Shown here one piece after another: positions 38,430 through 47,418 of a DNA stretch of 64,000 bases (the stretch's first letter is position 1; every line of letters begins with the position of its first letter). Source of the stretch: Burkholderiaceae bacterium. Lineage in GTDB: Bacteria; Pseudomonadota; Gammaproteobacteria; Burkholderiales; Burkholderiaceae. The position numbers were made by a program, and so were the translations under genes. The notes beneath the pieces were generated by a model. It was not told the origin of the DNA. It was given only the letters and a program-made list of their open reading frames with translations, and searched no databases. The DNA is taken from contig JAJPEN010000024.1 of the NCBI GenBank assembly GCA_021166835.1, positions 1-64,000 of the forward strand, given 5' to 3'.

Positions 38430-39518
38430 TCAGGGGTTCGCGACGTCGTCGCCGACCGCGATCGGCTGCGAGGCGCTCATCACGAGCCCGTAGGAGATCT
38501 TATCGAAGACGCGGAAGACGAGAAGATGGCCGACCGGCTCGTCCGGAAGGACGACCTTCTCGCGATCGGGCGCCGTGCGATCGGTGATCGTGGCGCCGCG
38601 ATGCTCGATGCCGAGCACGTGGCCGACCTCGAGGCCGTCCTCCTTGCCGACGTTCATCGCGACGACGCTGTTGCGTCCCACCTGCGTCACGCCGCGATAG
38701 ACGGCGACGATGCGGCCCGACACCTGCGACTCCGGCGGCCTCGGCGCGTAGAGCATCGGCAGCGCCCGCTCGGCCGGCATCAGCCGGTCGCCGGGGCCGA
38801 CTTCCTCGTTGGTGGCGACCACGCGCAGCGAGGCCGGATCGCCCGGGCGTTCGAGCTTGCCGGTGCCGAGGAACAGCGCCTCCCAGGCGATCGGCTTGCG
38901 CGTGTCGGGGTCGAGCAGCGGTCGCGCCGAGCGGTAGATGTGCCACTCCGTCACCTGCGGCTGCTCGATGCCGCGCACGTAGGCCAGCTCGCCGCGGCCG
39001 AGGAACACGCGTCCTTCCTGCGTGGCGACGATGCGCGGATGCGACGCCAGCCCATGCTCGTCGACCACCAGCGGGCGGTTCAGGAAGGCTTCGATGTCGG
39101 TGGAGCTGATCGTAGGGATCGCCTCGCGGCCGAGCGGCTCCGCGCGCACGCGCGGACCGAGCTTCTCGACCGGAAGGTCGCCGCCCGCGCCCGGGCCGCC
39201 GGCGCCCACCGACCGCGCCAGGCGCAGCCGCGGCGTCGCCCCGCTGCGATCGAGCAGGATGACGTCGCCCGGATAGATCCAGTGCGGATCGCGGATCTCC
39301 TCGCGATTCATCTCCCAGATCTCGGGCCAGCGCCACGGCTTCTGCAGGAAGCGCCCGGAGATGTCCCACAGCGTGTCGCCCTTGACGACGACGTAGCGGT
39401 CCGGCGCGTCCTTCGCCAGCTCGAGCGGGGCGGTAGCCGGTTGTGCCAACGCCAGCCCCGCCGCGCAGGCGAGCCCCGCGACAGCCAGTGCCAGAAATTG
39501 CACGGAGAGCTTTCTCAT
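38430..39518 (-). CDS. Exported LysM-domain protein
   Basis: 362 residues. The Sec signal peptide MRKLSVQFLALAVAGLACAA ends near LALAQP. One LysM domain follows (YVVVKGDTLWDISGRFLQKP, then NREEIRDPHWIYPGDVILLD), and a long C-terminal region lacks recognised catalytic motifs. LysM binds peptidoglycan, so a periplasmic cell-envelope role is likely. Its position next to dprA and divergent from def is conserved in many Burkholderiales. The ATG at 39518 begins the signal peptide; the open frame upstream to 39623 has no such feature. Confidence 0.9.
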   Translation of the reverse strand: MRKLSVQFLALAVAGLACAAGLALAQPATAPLELAKDAPDRYVVVKGDTLWDISGRFLQKPWRWPEIWEMNREEIRDPHWIYPGDVILLDRSGATPRLRLARSVGAGGPGAGGDLPVEKLGPRVRAEPLGREAIPTISSTDIEAFLNRPLVVDEHGLASHPRIVATQEGRVFLGRGELAYVRGIEQPQVTEWHIYRSARPLLDPDTRKPIAWEALFLGTGKLERPGDPASLRVVATNEEVGPGDRLMPAERALPMLYAPRPPESQVSGRIVAVYRGVTQVGRNSVVAMNVGKEDGLEVGHVLGIEHRGATITDRTAPDREKVVLPDEPVGHLLVFRVFDKISYGLVMSASQPIAVGDDVANP

Positions 39519-39680
39519 GAGCGCGCGTGCCTGCGAACGTGTGGGATACTCGACGAGGAGGGTTGATCGAGTCGCATTCGCCCCGAAATCAGCCTCGTAG
39601 TCCGTTTTGGATTCTGCCGCCACTGTATCGGCGCAACCGGCATCGCGCCGCGCGAGCCTACCGGCGGTCGCAAATCACCG

Positions 39681-40187
39681 ATGGCCGTATTGGACATTCT
39701 TCGCTATCCCGATCCCCGGCTGCACCGGGTCGCAAAGCCCGTGCGCGAGGTCGACGAGCGCATCCGTACGCTCGTGCGCGACATGGCCGAGACGATGTAC
39801 GCCGCTCCGGGCATCGGGCTGGCCGCCACGCAGGTCGACGTGCACGAGCGCGTGATCGTGCTCGACGTCTCCGACGCGCGCGACGAGCTGCACGTCTTCA
39901 TCAACCCCGAGATCGTCCGCGCGAGCGACGAGACGAAGGTCTTCGAGGAAGGCTGCCTGTCGGTGCCCGGCATCTACGACGAGGTCGAGCGGCCCGACCG
40001 CGTCGTCGTGCGCGCGCTCGACGAGAACGGCAAGCCCTTCGAGCTCGAGGCCGACGGCCTGCTCGCCGTCTGCGTGCAGCACGAGATCGACCACTTGAAC
40101 GGCCGCGTCTTCGTGCAGTACCTGTCGCGGCTGAAGCAGTCGCGCATCCGCAGCCGGCTGCTGAAGGCCGAGCGGGTCGACGCGTAG
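39681..40187 (+). CDS. def: Peptide deformylase
   Basis: 168 residues with all three deformylase motifs: GIGLAATQV (about 44-52), EEGCLSVPG with the metal Cys (about 89-97) and QHEIDHLNG with the two metal His residues (about 131-139). It removes the N-formyl group from nascent proteins at the ribosome. It is directly followed by fmt (12 bp between stop and start), the usual def-fmt pair. The 161-bp divergent spacer upstream must hold its promoter. Confidence 0.96.
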   Translation: MAVLDILRYPDPRLHRVAKPVREVDERIRTLVRDMAETMYAAPGIGLAATQVDVHERVIVLDVSDARDELHVFINPEIVRASDETKVFEEGCLSVPGIYDEVERPDRVVVRALDENGKPFELEADGLLAVCVQHEIDHLNGRVFVQYLSRLKQSRIRSRLLKAERVDA

Positions 40188-40199
40188 CGGAGCCCGGCG

Positions 40200-41150
40200 C
40201 TGCGCCTCGTCTTCGCCGGCACTCCCGACTTCGCCGCCGCGGCGCTCGCCGCGCTGCTCGACGCGGGGCACGAGATCGTTCTCGTGCTCACGCGCCCTGA
40301 CCAGCCCGCCGGACGCGGACAGGCGCTGCGCGAAAGCGCCGTGAAGCGCCTGGCGCTCGCGCGCGGACTGCCGCTCGCGCAGCCGCGCACGCTGCGCGAC
40401 CCGGCGCTGCACGAGCGGCTGCGCGCGCTCGACGCCGACGCGATGATCGTCGCCGCCTACGGCGCGATCCTGCCGGCCGAGGTGCTCGCGATTCCGCGCC
40501 ATGGCTGCCTGAACATCCACGCCTCGCTGCTGCCGCGCTGGCGGGGCGCCGCGCCGATCCAGCGCGCCATCGAGGCGGGTGACGCCGAGACCGGCGTCAC
40601 CATCATGCAGATGGACGAAGGCCTGGACACCGGAGCGATGCTGCTCGTCGCGCGCACGCCGATAGGCGACGACGACACGGGCGGCAGCGTGCACGATCGG
40701 CTCGCCGCGCTCGGCGCCCGCGCGATCGTCGACGCGCTGGCGGCGCTGCAGCGGGGCGAGCTGGTCGCCACGCCGCAGCCCGACGAAGGCGTCACCTACG
40801 CGCGCAAGCTCACGCGCGAGGACGCCGCGATCGACTGGACGATGCCGGCGCGAAGCATCGGCTATCGCGTGCGGGCCTTCGATCCGGCGCCGGGAGCGAC
40901 GGCGCGGCTGGACGACGCGGCCGGGACGACGATCAAGGTATGGCGTGCGGCGGTCCGGCCTGCCGCCGGCGGGACTCTCCCCGCGCCCGGCACCGTGCTC
41001 GACGTGCCCGGGCGCATCGTCGTCGCCTGCGGCGACGGCGCGGTCGAGCTGCTCGAACTGCAGAAGCCGGGCGGTCGACGGCTTGCCGTCGACGAGTTCC
41101 TGCGCGGCTACGCGGTGCCGGCGGGCGCGCGTTTCGCCGCGCCGCGCTGA
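40200..41150 (+). CDS. fmt: Methionyl-tRNA formyltransferase with apparent CTG start
   Basis: 316 codons. The N-terminus [20 protein letters not shown] aligns with the normal Fmt start (M-R-x-x-F-A-G-T-P-x-F) but its first codon is CTG at 40200; the next canonical start in frame is GTG at 40284, which would delete the conserved FAGTPDF and part of the active site. TPDQ-equivalent [10 protein letters not shown], the catalytic Asn/His region [20 protein letters not shown] and the C-terminal OB-fold domain are intact. GGAG lies about 7 bp before the CTG, shortly after the def stop. It formylates Met-tRNA(fMet). A sequence error at the start cannot be excluded. Confidence 0.9.
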   Translation: MRLVFAGTPDFAAAALAALLDAGHEIVLVLTRPDQPAGRGQALRESAVKRLALARGLPLAQPRTLRDPALHERLRALDADAMIVAAYGAILPAEVLAIPRHGCLNIHASLLPRWRGAAPIQRAIEAGDAETGVTIMQMDEGLDTGAMLLVARTPIGDDDTGGSVHDRLAALGARAIVDALAALQRGELVATPQPDEGVTYARKLTREDAAIDWTMPARSIGYRVRAFDPAPGATARLDDAAGTTIKVWRAAVRPAAGGTLPAPGTVLDVPGRIVVACGDGAVELLELQKPGGRRLAVDEFLRGYAVPAGARFAAPR

Positions 41151-41264
41151 GAGCGCCTTCGCCCGAGTCGGTCCCGCCGCAGCGCGGCCGGCGGTGGCCG
41201 GTCCCCAGCGGCCGGCTGGCCCCGTTCCCGCCGACCGTCCGCGCCCCGCAACGGTACAGTTGCC

Positions 41265-41293
41265 CTTGCAGCGCCGGCATCGCGCCCCGATAT
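41265..41293 (+). promoter_or_regulatory. Candidate sigma32 (heat-shock) promoter for htpX
   Basis: CTTGCAG at 41265-41271 and CCCCGATAT at 41285-41293 are separated by 13 bp. They resemble the RpoH consensus CTTGAAA and CCCCATNT with correct spacing, about 56 bp upstream of the htpX ATG. htpX is a heat-shock gene in several proteobacteria, which supports the reading. No experimental basis is available here. Confidence 0.42.
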
Positions 41294-41348
41294 GCGTCGA
41301 AGCCGGGCGCACGCAACGCATCGGCGCAACGAGGAGCCACGAAGAAAC

Positions 41349-42206
41349 ATGATCAACTGGTTGAAGACCGGCATCCTGATGGCCGGCATCATGGCGCTGT
41401 TCGGCGCCGTGGGATCGATCATCGGCGGCCGCGAAGGAATGATGCTGGCGCTCGGTTTCGGGCTGATCAGCAACTTCTTCGCGTACTGGTTCTCCGACAA
41501 GCTGGTACTGCGGATGTACCGGGCCCGCGAAGTCGACGAGACGAGCGCGCCGCAGTTCTACCGGATGGTGCAGGAGCTGGCGCAGCGCGCACAGCTGCCG
41601 ATGCCGCGCGTCTACCTGATCGACGAAGACGCGCCGAACGCCTTCGCCACCGGGCGCAATCCGCACAACGCGGCGGTTGCCGCCACCACCGGCATCCTGC
41701 GCGTCCTCGACGCGCGCGAACTGCGCGGCGTGATGGCGCACGAGCTGTCGCACGTGAAGCACCGCGACATCCTGATCTCGACGATCTCGGCCACGCTCGC
41801 CGGCGCGATCTCCGCGCTCGCCAACTTCGCGATGTTCTTCGGCGGCCGCGACAGCGAGGGCCGCTCGAACCCGGTGGCCTCGATCGCCGTCGCGATCCTC
41901 GCGCCGATCGCCGCGATGCTGATCCAGATGGCGATCTCGCGCGCCCGCGAGTTCGAGGCCGACCGCCGCGGCGCGGAGATCTCCGGCGACCCACGGGCGC
42001 TGGCGTCGGCGCTGGAGAAGATCGACCACTACGCGCGCGGCATCCCGCTCGAGACCGCCGAGCGCCACCCCGAAACCGCGCAGATGATGATCATGAATCC
42101 GCTGTCCGGCGGCGGGCTGCGCGGCATGTTTTCCACGCACCCGGACACCGCCGAGCGCATCCGCCGGTTGCTGGCGATGCCGGCTGGAGTCGCTGCAAGG
42201 GTGTGA
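41349..42206 (+). CDS. htpX: Membrane protease HtpX
   Basis: 285 residues of an M48 zinc metalloprotease. Two N-terminal membrane helices ([20 protein letters not shown] and the following [18 protein letters not shown]), the active site [10 protein letters not shown] at about 131-140 and the third zinc ligand in [20 protein letters not shown] are all present, with two further hydrophobic segments between. It degrades misfolded inner-membrane proteins. A GGAG lies 15 bp upstream of the ATG. Its TGA overlaps the GTG of rsmB. Confidence 0.95.
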   Translation: MINWLKTGILMAGIMALFGAVGSIIGGREGMMLALGFGLISNFFAYWFSDKLVLRMYRAREVDETSAPQFYRMVQELAQRAQLPMPRVYLIDEDAPNAFATGRNPHNAAVAATTGILRVLDARELRGVMAHELSHVKHRDILISTISATLAGAISALANFAMFFGGRDSEGRSNPVASIAVAILAPIAAMLIQMAISRAREFEADRRGAEISGDPRALASALEKIDHYARGIPLETAERHPETAQMMIMNPLSGGGLRGMFSTHPDTAERIRRLLAMPAGVAARV

Positions 42207-43669
42207 GCGCGCACTCGCGCCAGGAAGCGGAAAACGGCGCGGCTTCCGGCGCGGAGCAGCGCGCGGCCGACGAAAACGCCGGCGCCCGGCGCGCCGCGCT
42301 TTCGCGCGAACTGGCCTGCGCGGCGCGGGCGATCGAAGCCCTCGTCGCCGGCCGCTCGCTTCCCGACGCCCTCGACCGGGCGATCGAAGCCGGGTCGGCT
42401 CGCGAGCCGCTGCCCGTCGCCTCGCACGGAGCGGTGCGCGATCTCGCCTATCGTAGCTGCCGCGAGCTGGGGCTCGTCCGCGAGCTGGCGCGCGGCCTGA
42501 ACGCGCGCGAGCCGGCGCCCGCGCTCGCGGCACTGCAGTGGGTTGCGCTCGCGCAACTGGTCGAAGGCGTGCGCGCCGACGCGGTCCTCGTCGATCAGGC
42601 CGTGCGAGCCGCGCATGCGCTGCCCGGCGGCGGCGCCGTTGCCGGCTTCCTGAACGCGACCCTGCGCCGCTTCGTGCGCGAGCGCGAAGCACGTCTGCAG
42701 GCTGCCCGCCGCAAGCCGGAAGCGCGGTGGAACCATCCCGACTGGTGGATCGACCGGCTGCGCCGCGCCTGGCCCGAACGCTGGCGGCAGATCCTCGAGG
42801 CCGGCAACGGCGCGCCGCCGATGACGTTGCGCGTGAATCGCCGCCGCACGAGCGCCGACGCCTACCTCACGCGACTGCGCGAGCAGGGGATCGGCGCGCG
42901 CCGCATCGGCGAGCAGGCCGTCGTGCTCGACGATGCCGTGCCGGTAGCGACGCTGCCTGGCTGGCACGACGGGCTCGTCAGCGTTCAGGACGCCGCCGCC
43001 CAGCTCGCCGCGCCCTTTCTCGCTCCTGTCGATGGTGAGCGCTTGCTCGACGCCTGCGCCGCACCCGGCGGCAAGACCACGCACCTGCTCGAACTGGCCG
43101 ACGTCCAACTCACCGCGCTCGACGTCGACCCCGCCCGCCTGCGCATCGTGCGCGAGAACCTCGAGCGACTGCGCTTCGCGAACGCGGCCCCGGCAGAGCA
43201 CGACGCGGCCGCCGCGACCGGCTCCGCACCCGCGGATGCCCCGACCCTCGTTGCCGGCGACGCCAGCCGCCCCTCCGACTGGTGGGACGGCCGTCCCTTC
43301 GACCGCATCCTGCTCGACGCCCCGTGCACGGCCTCCGGCATCGTCCGCCGCCATCCCGACGTGCGCTGGCTGCGCCGCCGTAGCGATCTCGCGACATTGT
43401 CCCGACGCCAGTCGGAAATCCTCGCGGCGCTTTGGTCGGTGCTCCGCCCGGGTGGTAAATTGCTCTACACCACGTGCTCCGTCTTTCCCGAGGAAGGCGA
43501 GGAAGTAGTCACTCGCTTTCTTGGGAGGCAACGGGATGCATCGAGACTGCCCCTGCAGTGGTGCTTCGACGGCCGCACGCCGGAACCGGTGTCGACCCTG
43601 CTTCCGGTTGCCACGGCTACGCGCGACCACGACGGATTCTTCTTCGCCCTGCTGGAAAAACGCCCTTGA
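42203..43669 (+). CDS. rsmB: 16S rRNA (cytosine-967-C5)-methyltransferase
   Basis: 488 residues. An N-terminal NusB-like RNA-binding domain (about 25-160) precedes the NOL1/NOP2/Sun methyltransferase domain: SAM motif [18 protein letters not shown] at about 282-299, the release/catalytic Cys pair in [20 protein letters not shown] and [19 protein letters not shown]. It makes m5C967 in 16S rRNA. The GTG start at 42203 overlaps the htpX stop by four bases; the open frame upstream is antisense/shifted htpX. The stop overlaps the TTG of the next gene. The first about 25 residues are non-conserved. Confidence 0.94.
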   Translation: MSAHSRQEAENGAASGAEQRAADENAGARRAALSRELACAARAIEALVAGRSLPDALDRAIEAGSAREPLPVASHGAVRDLAYRSCRELGLVRELARGLNAREPAPALAALQWVALAQLVEGVRADAVLVDQAVRAAHALPGGGAVAGFLNATLRRFVREREARLQAARRKPEARWNHPDWWIDRLRRAWPERWRQILEAGNGAPPMTLRVNRRRTSADAYLTRLREQGIGARRIGEQAVVLDDAVPVATLPGWHDGLVSVQDAAAQLAAPFLAPVDGERLLDACAAPGGKTTHLLELADVQLTALDVDPARLRIVRENLERLRFANAAPAEHDAAAATGSAPADAPTLVAGDASRPSDWWDGRPFDRILLDAPCTASGIVRRHPDVRWLRRRSDLATLSRRQSEILAALWSVLRPGGKLLYTTCSVFPEEGEEVVTRFLGRQRDASRLPLQWCFDGRTPEPVSTLLPVATATRDHDGFFFALLEKRP

Positions 43670-44235
43670 TCGTCCGTCACGCCCTGGCGCTGGTGCTCCT
43701 GCTGGTGGCCACGCTGTGCGGACAGGCGCCGGCGGCGCGGGCGGCCGATGATCCGGAGTTCTCCCGTCCGCGGCTCGAGCTCGATGCGGCGTCCAATGGC
43801 TGGATGCTGTCGGGCGACTTCGAGGTGCCGCTCACCCGTTCGCTCGAGGAAGCCGTGCGCCGCGGCGTGCCGCTGTATTTCGTCCTCGAGTTCGAGCTGA
43901 TCCGCCCCCGCTGGTGGTGGACCGACGAAACGGTCGTCCAGCGCTCGGTCGTCTATCGCCTCGCCTACCACGCGCTCACTCGCCAATACCGGTTGAACTT
44001 CGACGGCCTGACGCAGACCTGGGACACGCTGTCCGACGCGACGCAGGCGATGAGCCGCGTACGCCACTGGCGCGTGTTCGACGCCTCGGTCGTCAAGCCG
44101 GGGACGCAATACGAGGCTCGGGTACGCTTGAAGCTCGACGCGTCGCAACTGCCCAAGCCGTTCCAGGTCAACGCGATCACCGATCGCGACTGGAACCCGC
44201 AGTCCGAATGGAAGGATTTCGCGTTCAGACCCTAG
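43666..44235 (+). CDS. DUF4390 family exported protein
   Basis: 189 residues. A signal peptide, [20 protein letters not shown], cleaves near ARAADD. The DUF4390-type domain with EEAVRRGVPLYFVLEFELIR, YRLAYHALTRQYRLNFDGL and QTWDTLSDATQAMSRVRHW makes up the rest. It starts at a TTG (43666) that overlaps the rsmB TGA, and its end overlaps the start of ntrY by 28 bp. In many Burkholderiales this gene sits between rsmB and ntrY; its function is unknown, and the position suggests a periplasmic accessory to the NtrY sensor. Confidence 0.9.
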   Translation: MIVRHALALVLLLVATLCGQAPAARAADDPEFSRPRLELDAASNGWMLSGDFEVPLTRSLEEAVRRGVPLYFVLEFELIRPRWWWTDETVVQRSVVYRLAYHALTRQYRLNFDGLTQTWDTLSDATQAMSRVRHWRVFDASVVKPGTQYEARVRLKLDASQLPKPFQVNAITDRDWNPQSEWKDFAFRP

Positions 44236-46541
44236 ACTCCGAGAAGCGCGCGGTCGGCCGGCTGCTGCGCTTCGCGCTGATCGGCTCGGTGGTGCTCGCG
44301 GTCATCCTGCTGCTGCTGCTTGCGGTGGCGAGCGCGAACACCGAGCTGTTCGAGAGCCAGTACCCGATGCTGCTGTGGCTCACCGTCGGACTGGCGGTGG
44401 GCCTGCTGCTGCTGGTGCTCGAGCTGCTGCGCCGGCTCGTCGTGCGCTACCGGCGCGGGCTCTTCGGCACGCGGCTGATGGCGCGCATGGCGATGTCGTT
44501 CACGCTGATGACCGTGCTGCCGGTCGCGCTGATCTACCTCGTCTCGGTGCAGTTCGTCGGCCGTTCGATCGAGTCGTGGTTCGCCGTGCCGGTCGAGCGC
44601 GGGCTCGAGTCGGGCCTGACGCTGGGCAGGACTGCGCTCGATTCGCTGCTCGCCGATCTGACGCAGAAGGCGCGCAGCGTCGCCGTCGAATTGTCGGACA
44701 CGCCGCGTGCCTCGTGGCCCGAAACGCTGAACAGCCGCCGCGAGCAGTTGGGCGTCACCGACGCGATGATCGCTTCCGGCACCGGACGCATCATCACGAC
44801 CAGCGGCAGCCGTTTCTCCGGGCTCGTGCCCGACCTGCCGCCGCCGAGCGCGATGCGCCAGGCGCGCCTGACCCGCCAGTACGCGGCGGTGGAGCCCTCC
44901 GGCGACGGCACGCAGCTGAAGATGCGCGTCATCGTCGCCATCGACACCGAGGGCCAGCTGCCCGACGAGCACCGCTATCTGCAACTCGTGCAGCCGGTGC
45001 CCGGCGCGCTGTCGGAGAACGCCGAGGCGGTCGAGCAGGGTCGGCGCGACTTCCAGCAGCTGTCGCTGTCGCGCGAGGGCCTGGCGCGCATCTTCCGCAT
45101 CACGCTGACGCTGATCTTCCTGCTCACCGTGTTCTCGGCGGTGGCCGCGTCCTTCCTGCTGTCGGGCTGGCTCACCGGGCCGCTGTCGATGCTCGCCGCC
45201 GGCACGCGCGCGGTGGCCGAGGGCGACTACCGGCCGGTGAAGGACTACACCGGGCGCGACGAACTGGGCGTGCTCACGCAGTCGTTCAACCTGATGACGC
45301 GGCAGCTCGAGGACGCGCGCATGCAGGTCGAGCGCAACCAGCGCGAGCTGGAGCGCGTGAACGCACGCCTGGAGAGCGTGCTGGCCAACCTCACCGCCGG
45401 CGTGCTCGTGCTCGACTCCGATTTCCGGCTCACGCTCGCCAATGCCGGCGCCGAGCGCATCCTCGGGCTGGCGCTCACCGAGCATCTGGACAAGCCGATC
45501 GCCGAGGTGCCGCGGCTCGCGGCGCTCGCGCCGGCGATCCGCGCGGCGTTCAACGAGCAGGCCGCGGCCGGCGCGGCGAGCTGGCAACGCCAGTTCGTGC
45601 TGCCGCAGGCCGCGCCTGCCGCGACGGCTGCGCACGGGGGCAACGGAACGGCCACCGATGCGCCGCGCGCGCCCGGCGCGCCGGGCACCACCACCGACCA
45701 GACGATCTTCGCGCGCGGGTCGATCCTGCCCGAGCGGCGCGTCGGTTATGTCGTCGTGTTCGACGACATCAGCGAAGTGATCTCGGCGCAGCGCGCCGTC
45801 GCGTGGGCCGAGGTCGCCCGGCGCCTGGCGCACGAGATCAAGAATCCGCTCACGCCGATCCAGCTCGCCGCCGAGCGCACGCAGCGCAAGCTCGCCGACA
45901 AGCTGCCGCCGGCCGACGCCGAACTGCTGGCGAAGAACTCGCAGACCATCGTCAACCAGGTCGCGGCGCTCAAGCGGATGGTCGACGAGTTCCGCGACTA
46001 CGCGCGCCTGCCCGCCGCGCAGCTCGCGCCGCTGGACCTGAACGAGCTGGTCGACGAGGTGCTGCGCCTGTACGCGGCCGCCGGCGGGCGCGTCTCGATC
46101 CGTCCGCGCCTGGCGCCGATGCTGCCGCAGGTGCTGGGCGACGCCACGCAGCTGCGCCAGGTGATCCACAACCTGATCAAGAACGCGGTCGAGGCCACCG
46201 ACCAGGTCGAGCACCCCGACGTCGAGCTGCTCACCGAGGCGCTCTCGCTGGCCGACGGCGAAGCGGCGGTGCGGCTGCTGGTGCGCGACAACGGAGGTGG
46301 TTTTTCGCCGAGCGCGCTGGCGCGCGTGTTCGAGCCCTACGTCACCAACAAGCCGCGCGGTACCGGCCTGGGCCTGGCGATCGTCAAGAAGATCGTCGAC
46401 GAGCACGGCGCGCGCATCGACGTCGCGAACTGGGGCGAGAGCGCCGCCGGCGCGCCGGTCGGCGCACAGATCTCGGTGCTATTTACGAAACTGGCCAAAA
46501 GCGAGGACAATCGTCGTTTGATGGCAACACTGCACGGATAG
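44208..46541 (+). CDS. ntrY: NtrY-type sensor histidine kinase
   Basis: 777 residues. Membrane helices (FALIGSVVLAVILLLLLAVA, WLTVGLAVGLLLLVLELL, SFTLMTVLPVALIYLVSV) and a periplasmic part are followed by another helix and HAMP (GWLTGPLSMLAAGTRAVAEG). A PAS domain with an Ala/Gly/Thr-rich insert follows, then HisKA with phospho-acceptor His in RLAHEIKNPLTPIQLAAERT (about residue 541). The HATPase_c boxes are N-box VIHNLIKNAVEAT, G1 RDNGGGFS and G2 TGLGLAIVKKIVDEHG. The ATG at 44208 overlaps the DUF4390 gene. Partner of the NtrX-like regulator 16 bp downstream; the pair is linked in other bacteria to nitrogen, redox or envelope signals. Confidence 0.93.
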   Translation: MEGFRVQTLDSEKRAVGRLLRFALIGSVVLAVILLLLLAVASANTELFESQYPMLLWLTVGLAVGLLLLVLELLRRLVVRYRRGLFGTRLMARMAMSFTLMTVLPVALIYLVSVQFVGRSIESWFAVPVERGLESGLTLGRTALDSLLADLTQKARSVAVELSDTPRASWPETLNSRREQLGVTDAMIASGTGRIITTSGSRFSGLVPDLPPPSAMRQARLTRQYAAVEPSGDGTQLKMRVIVAIDTEGQLPDEHRYLQLVQPVPGALSENAEAVEQGRRDFQQLSLSREGLARIFRITLTLIFLLTVFSAVAASFLLSGWLTGPLSMLAAGTRAVAEGDYRPVKDYTGRDELGVLTQSFNLMTRQLEDARMQVERNQRELERVNARLESVLANLTAGVLVLDSDFRLTLANAGAERILGLALTEHLDKPIAEVPRLAALAPAIRAAFNEQAAAGAASWQRQFVLPQAAPAATAAHGGNGTATDAPRAPGAPGTTTDQTIFARGSILPERRVGYVVVFDDISEVISAQRAVAWAEVARRLAHEIKNPLTPIQLAAERTQRKLADKLPPADAELLAKNSQTIVNQVAALKRMVDEFRDYARLPAAQLAPLDLNELVDEVLRLYAAAGGRVSIRPRLAPMLPQVLGDATQLRQVIHNLIKNAVEATDQVEHPDVELLTEALSLADGEAAVRLLVRDNGGGFSPSALARVFEPYVTNKPRGTGLGLAIVKKIVDEHGARIDVANWGESAAGAPVGAQISVLFTKLAKSEDNRRLMATLHG

Positions 46542-46557
46542 GGGTCAGACGGCATCC

Positions 46558-47382
46558 ATGGCGGAAATACTCGTTGTCGACGACGAAATCGGAATTCGTG
46601 AGCTGCTCTCCGAGATCCTCGGCGACGAAGGCCACTCGGTGCTGCTCGCGGAAAGCGCGCAACAGGCGCGCCAGGTGCGCGAAGAAAATCCGATCGACCT
46701 CGTCCTGCTGGACATCTGGATGCCCGACACCGACGGCGTCACGCTGCTCAAGGAATGGGCGAGCTGCGGCAAGCTGACGATGCCGGTGATCATGATGTCG
46801 GGGCACGCCACGATCGACACCGCGGTCGAGGCCACGCGCATCGGCGCGCTCGATTTCCTCGAGAAGCCGATCACGCTGCAGAAGCTGCTGAAGGCGGTCG
46901 AAACCGGGCTGGAGCGCGGCCGCGGCAACGACCCGAACGTCGCCGCCTCGCCCTCCGGCGCGCAGATGCGTGCGGTGCATACCGGCTACCAGGCGAGCGC
47001 GCGCATCGGCATCACCGTACCGGGCGCGCATGCGCAGCCTCCGATGACGCTCGTTCACCCCGCGCCGGCGGGCGGCGCAGGCGAGGGCGCCGGTTACGCC
47101 GCCGTCCCGGCGGCCGCGCACGTGGTCGCCGCGGTCGGCGGCGCGACGATCGGCGTCACGCCCGCGCACGTCGGCGTGCGCGAGCTGCCGCTCGACCTGC
47201 CGTTGCGCGAGGCGCGCGACTGCTTCGAGCGCGCCTACTTCGAGCATCACCTTACGCGCGAGCACGGCAGCATGACGCGCGTGGCCGAGCGCACCGGGCT
47301 CGAGCGCACGCACCTGTATCGCAAGCTCAAGCAGCTCGGCATCGACCTGTCGCGCGGCGCCTATCGCAAGCAGGGTTCGTAG
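46558..47382 (+). CDS. ntrX: NtrX-like response regulator lacking the AAA+ domain
   Basis: 274 residues. The receiver domain (about 1-120) has the acidic pocket VVDDE, phospho-acceptor Asp in VLLDIWMPDTDG and the switch Lys in FLEKPITL. A Pro/Ala/Gly-rich linker of about 90 residues replaces the sigma54-interacting AAA+ ATPase domain; there is no Walker A, GAFTGA or Walker B sequence. The C-terminal Fis-type helix-turn-helix is intact (MTRVAERTGLERTHLYRKLK). Canonical NtrX is about 450 residues. Therefore it probably binds DNA but cannot remodel sigma54-polymerase. Confidence 0.9.
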   Translation: MAEILVVDDEIGIRELLSEILGDEGHSVLLAESAQQARQVREENPIDLVLLDIWMPDTDGVTLLKEWASCGKLTMPVIMMSGHATIDTAVEATRIGALDFLEKPITLQKLLKAVETGLERGRGNDPNVAASPSGAQMRAVHTGYQASARIGITVPGAHAQPPMTLVHPAPAGGAGEGAGYAAVPAAAHVVAAVGGATIGVTPAHVGVRELPLDLPLREARDCFERAYFEHHLTREHGSMTRVAERTGLERTHLYRKLKQLGIDLSRGAYRKQGS

Positions 47383-47418
47383 CGGCGCGTCGCCGCGGCC
47401 GGCGCGAGCGCGTTTCCC

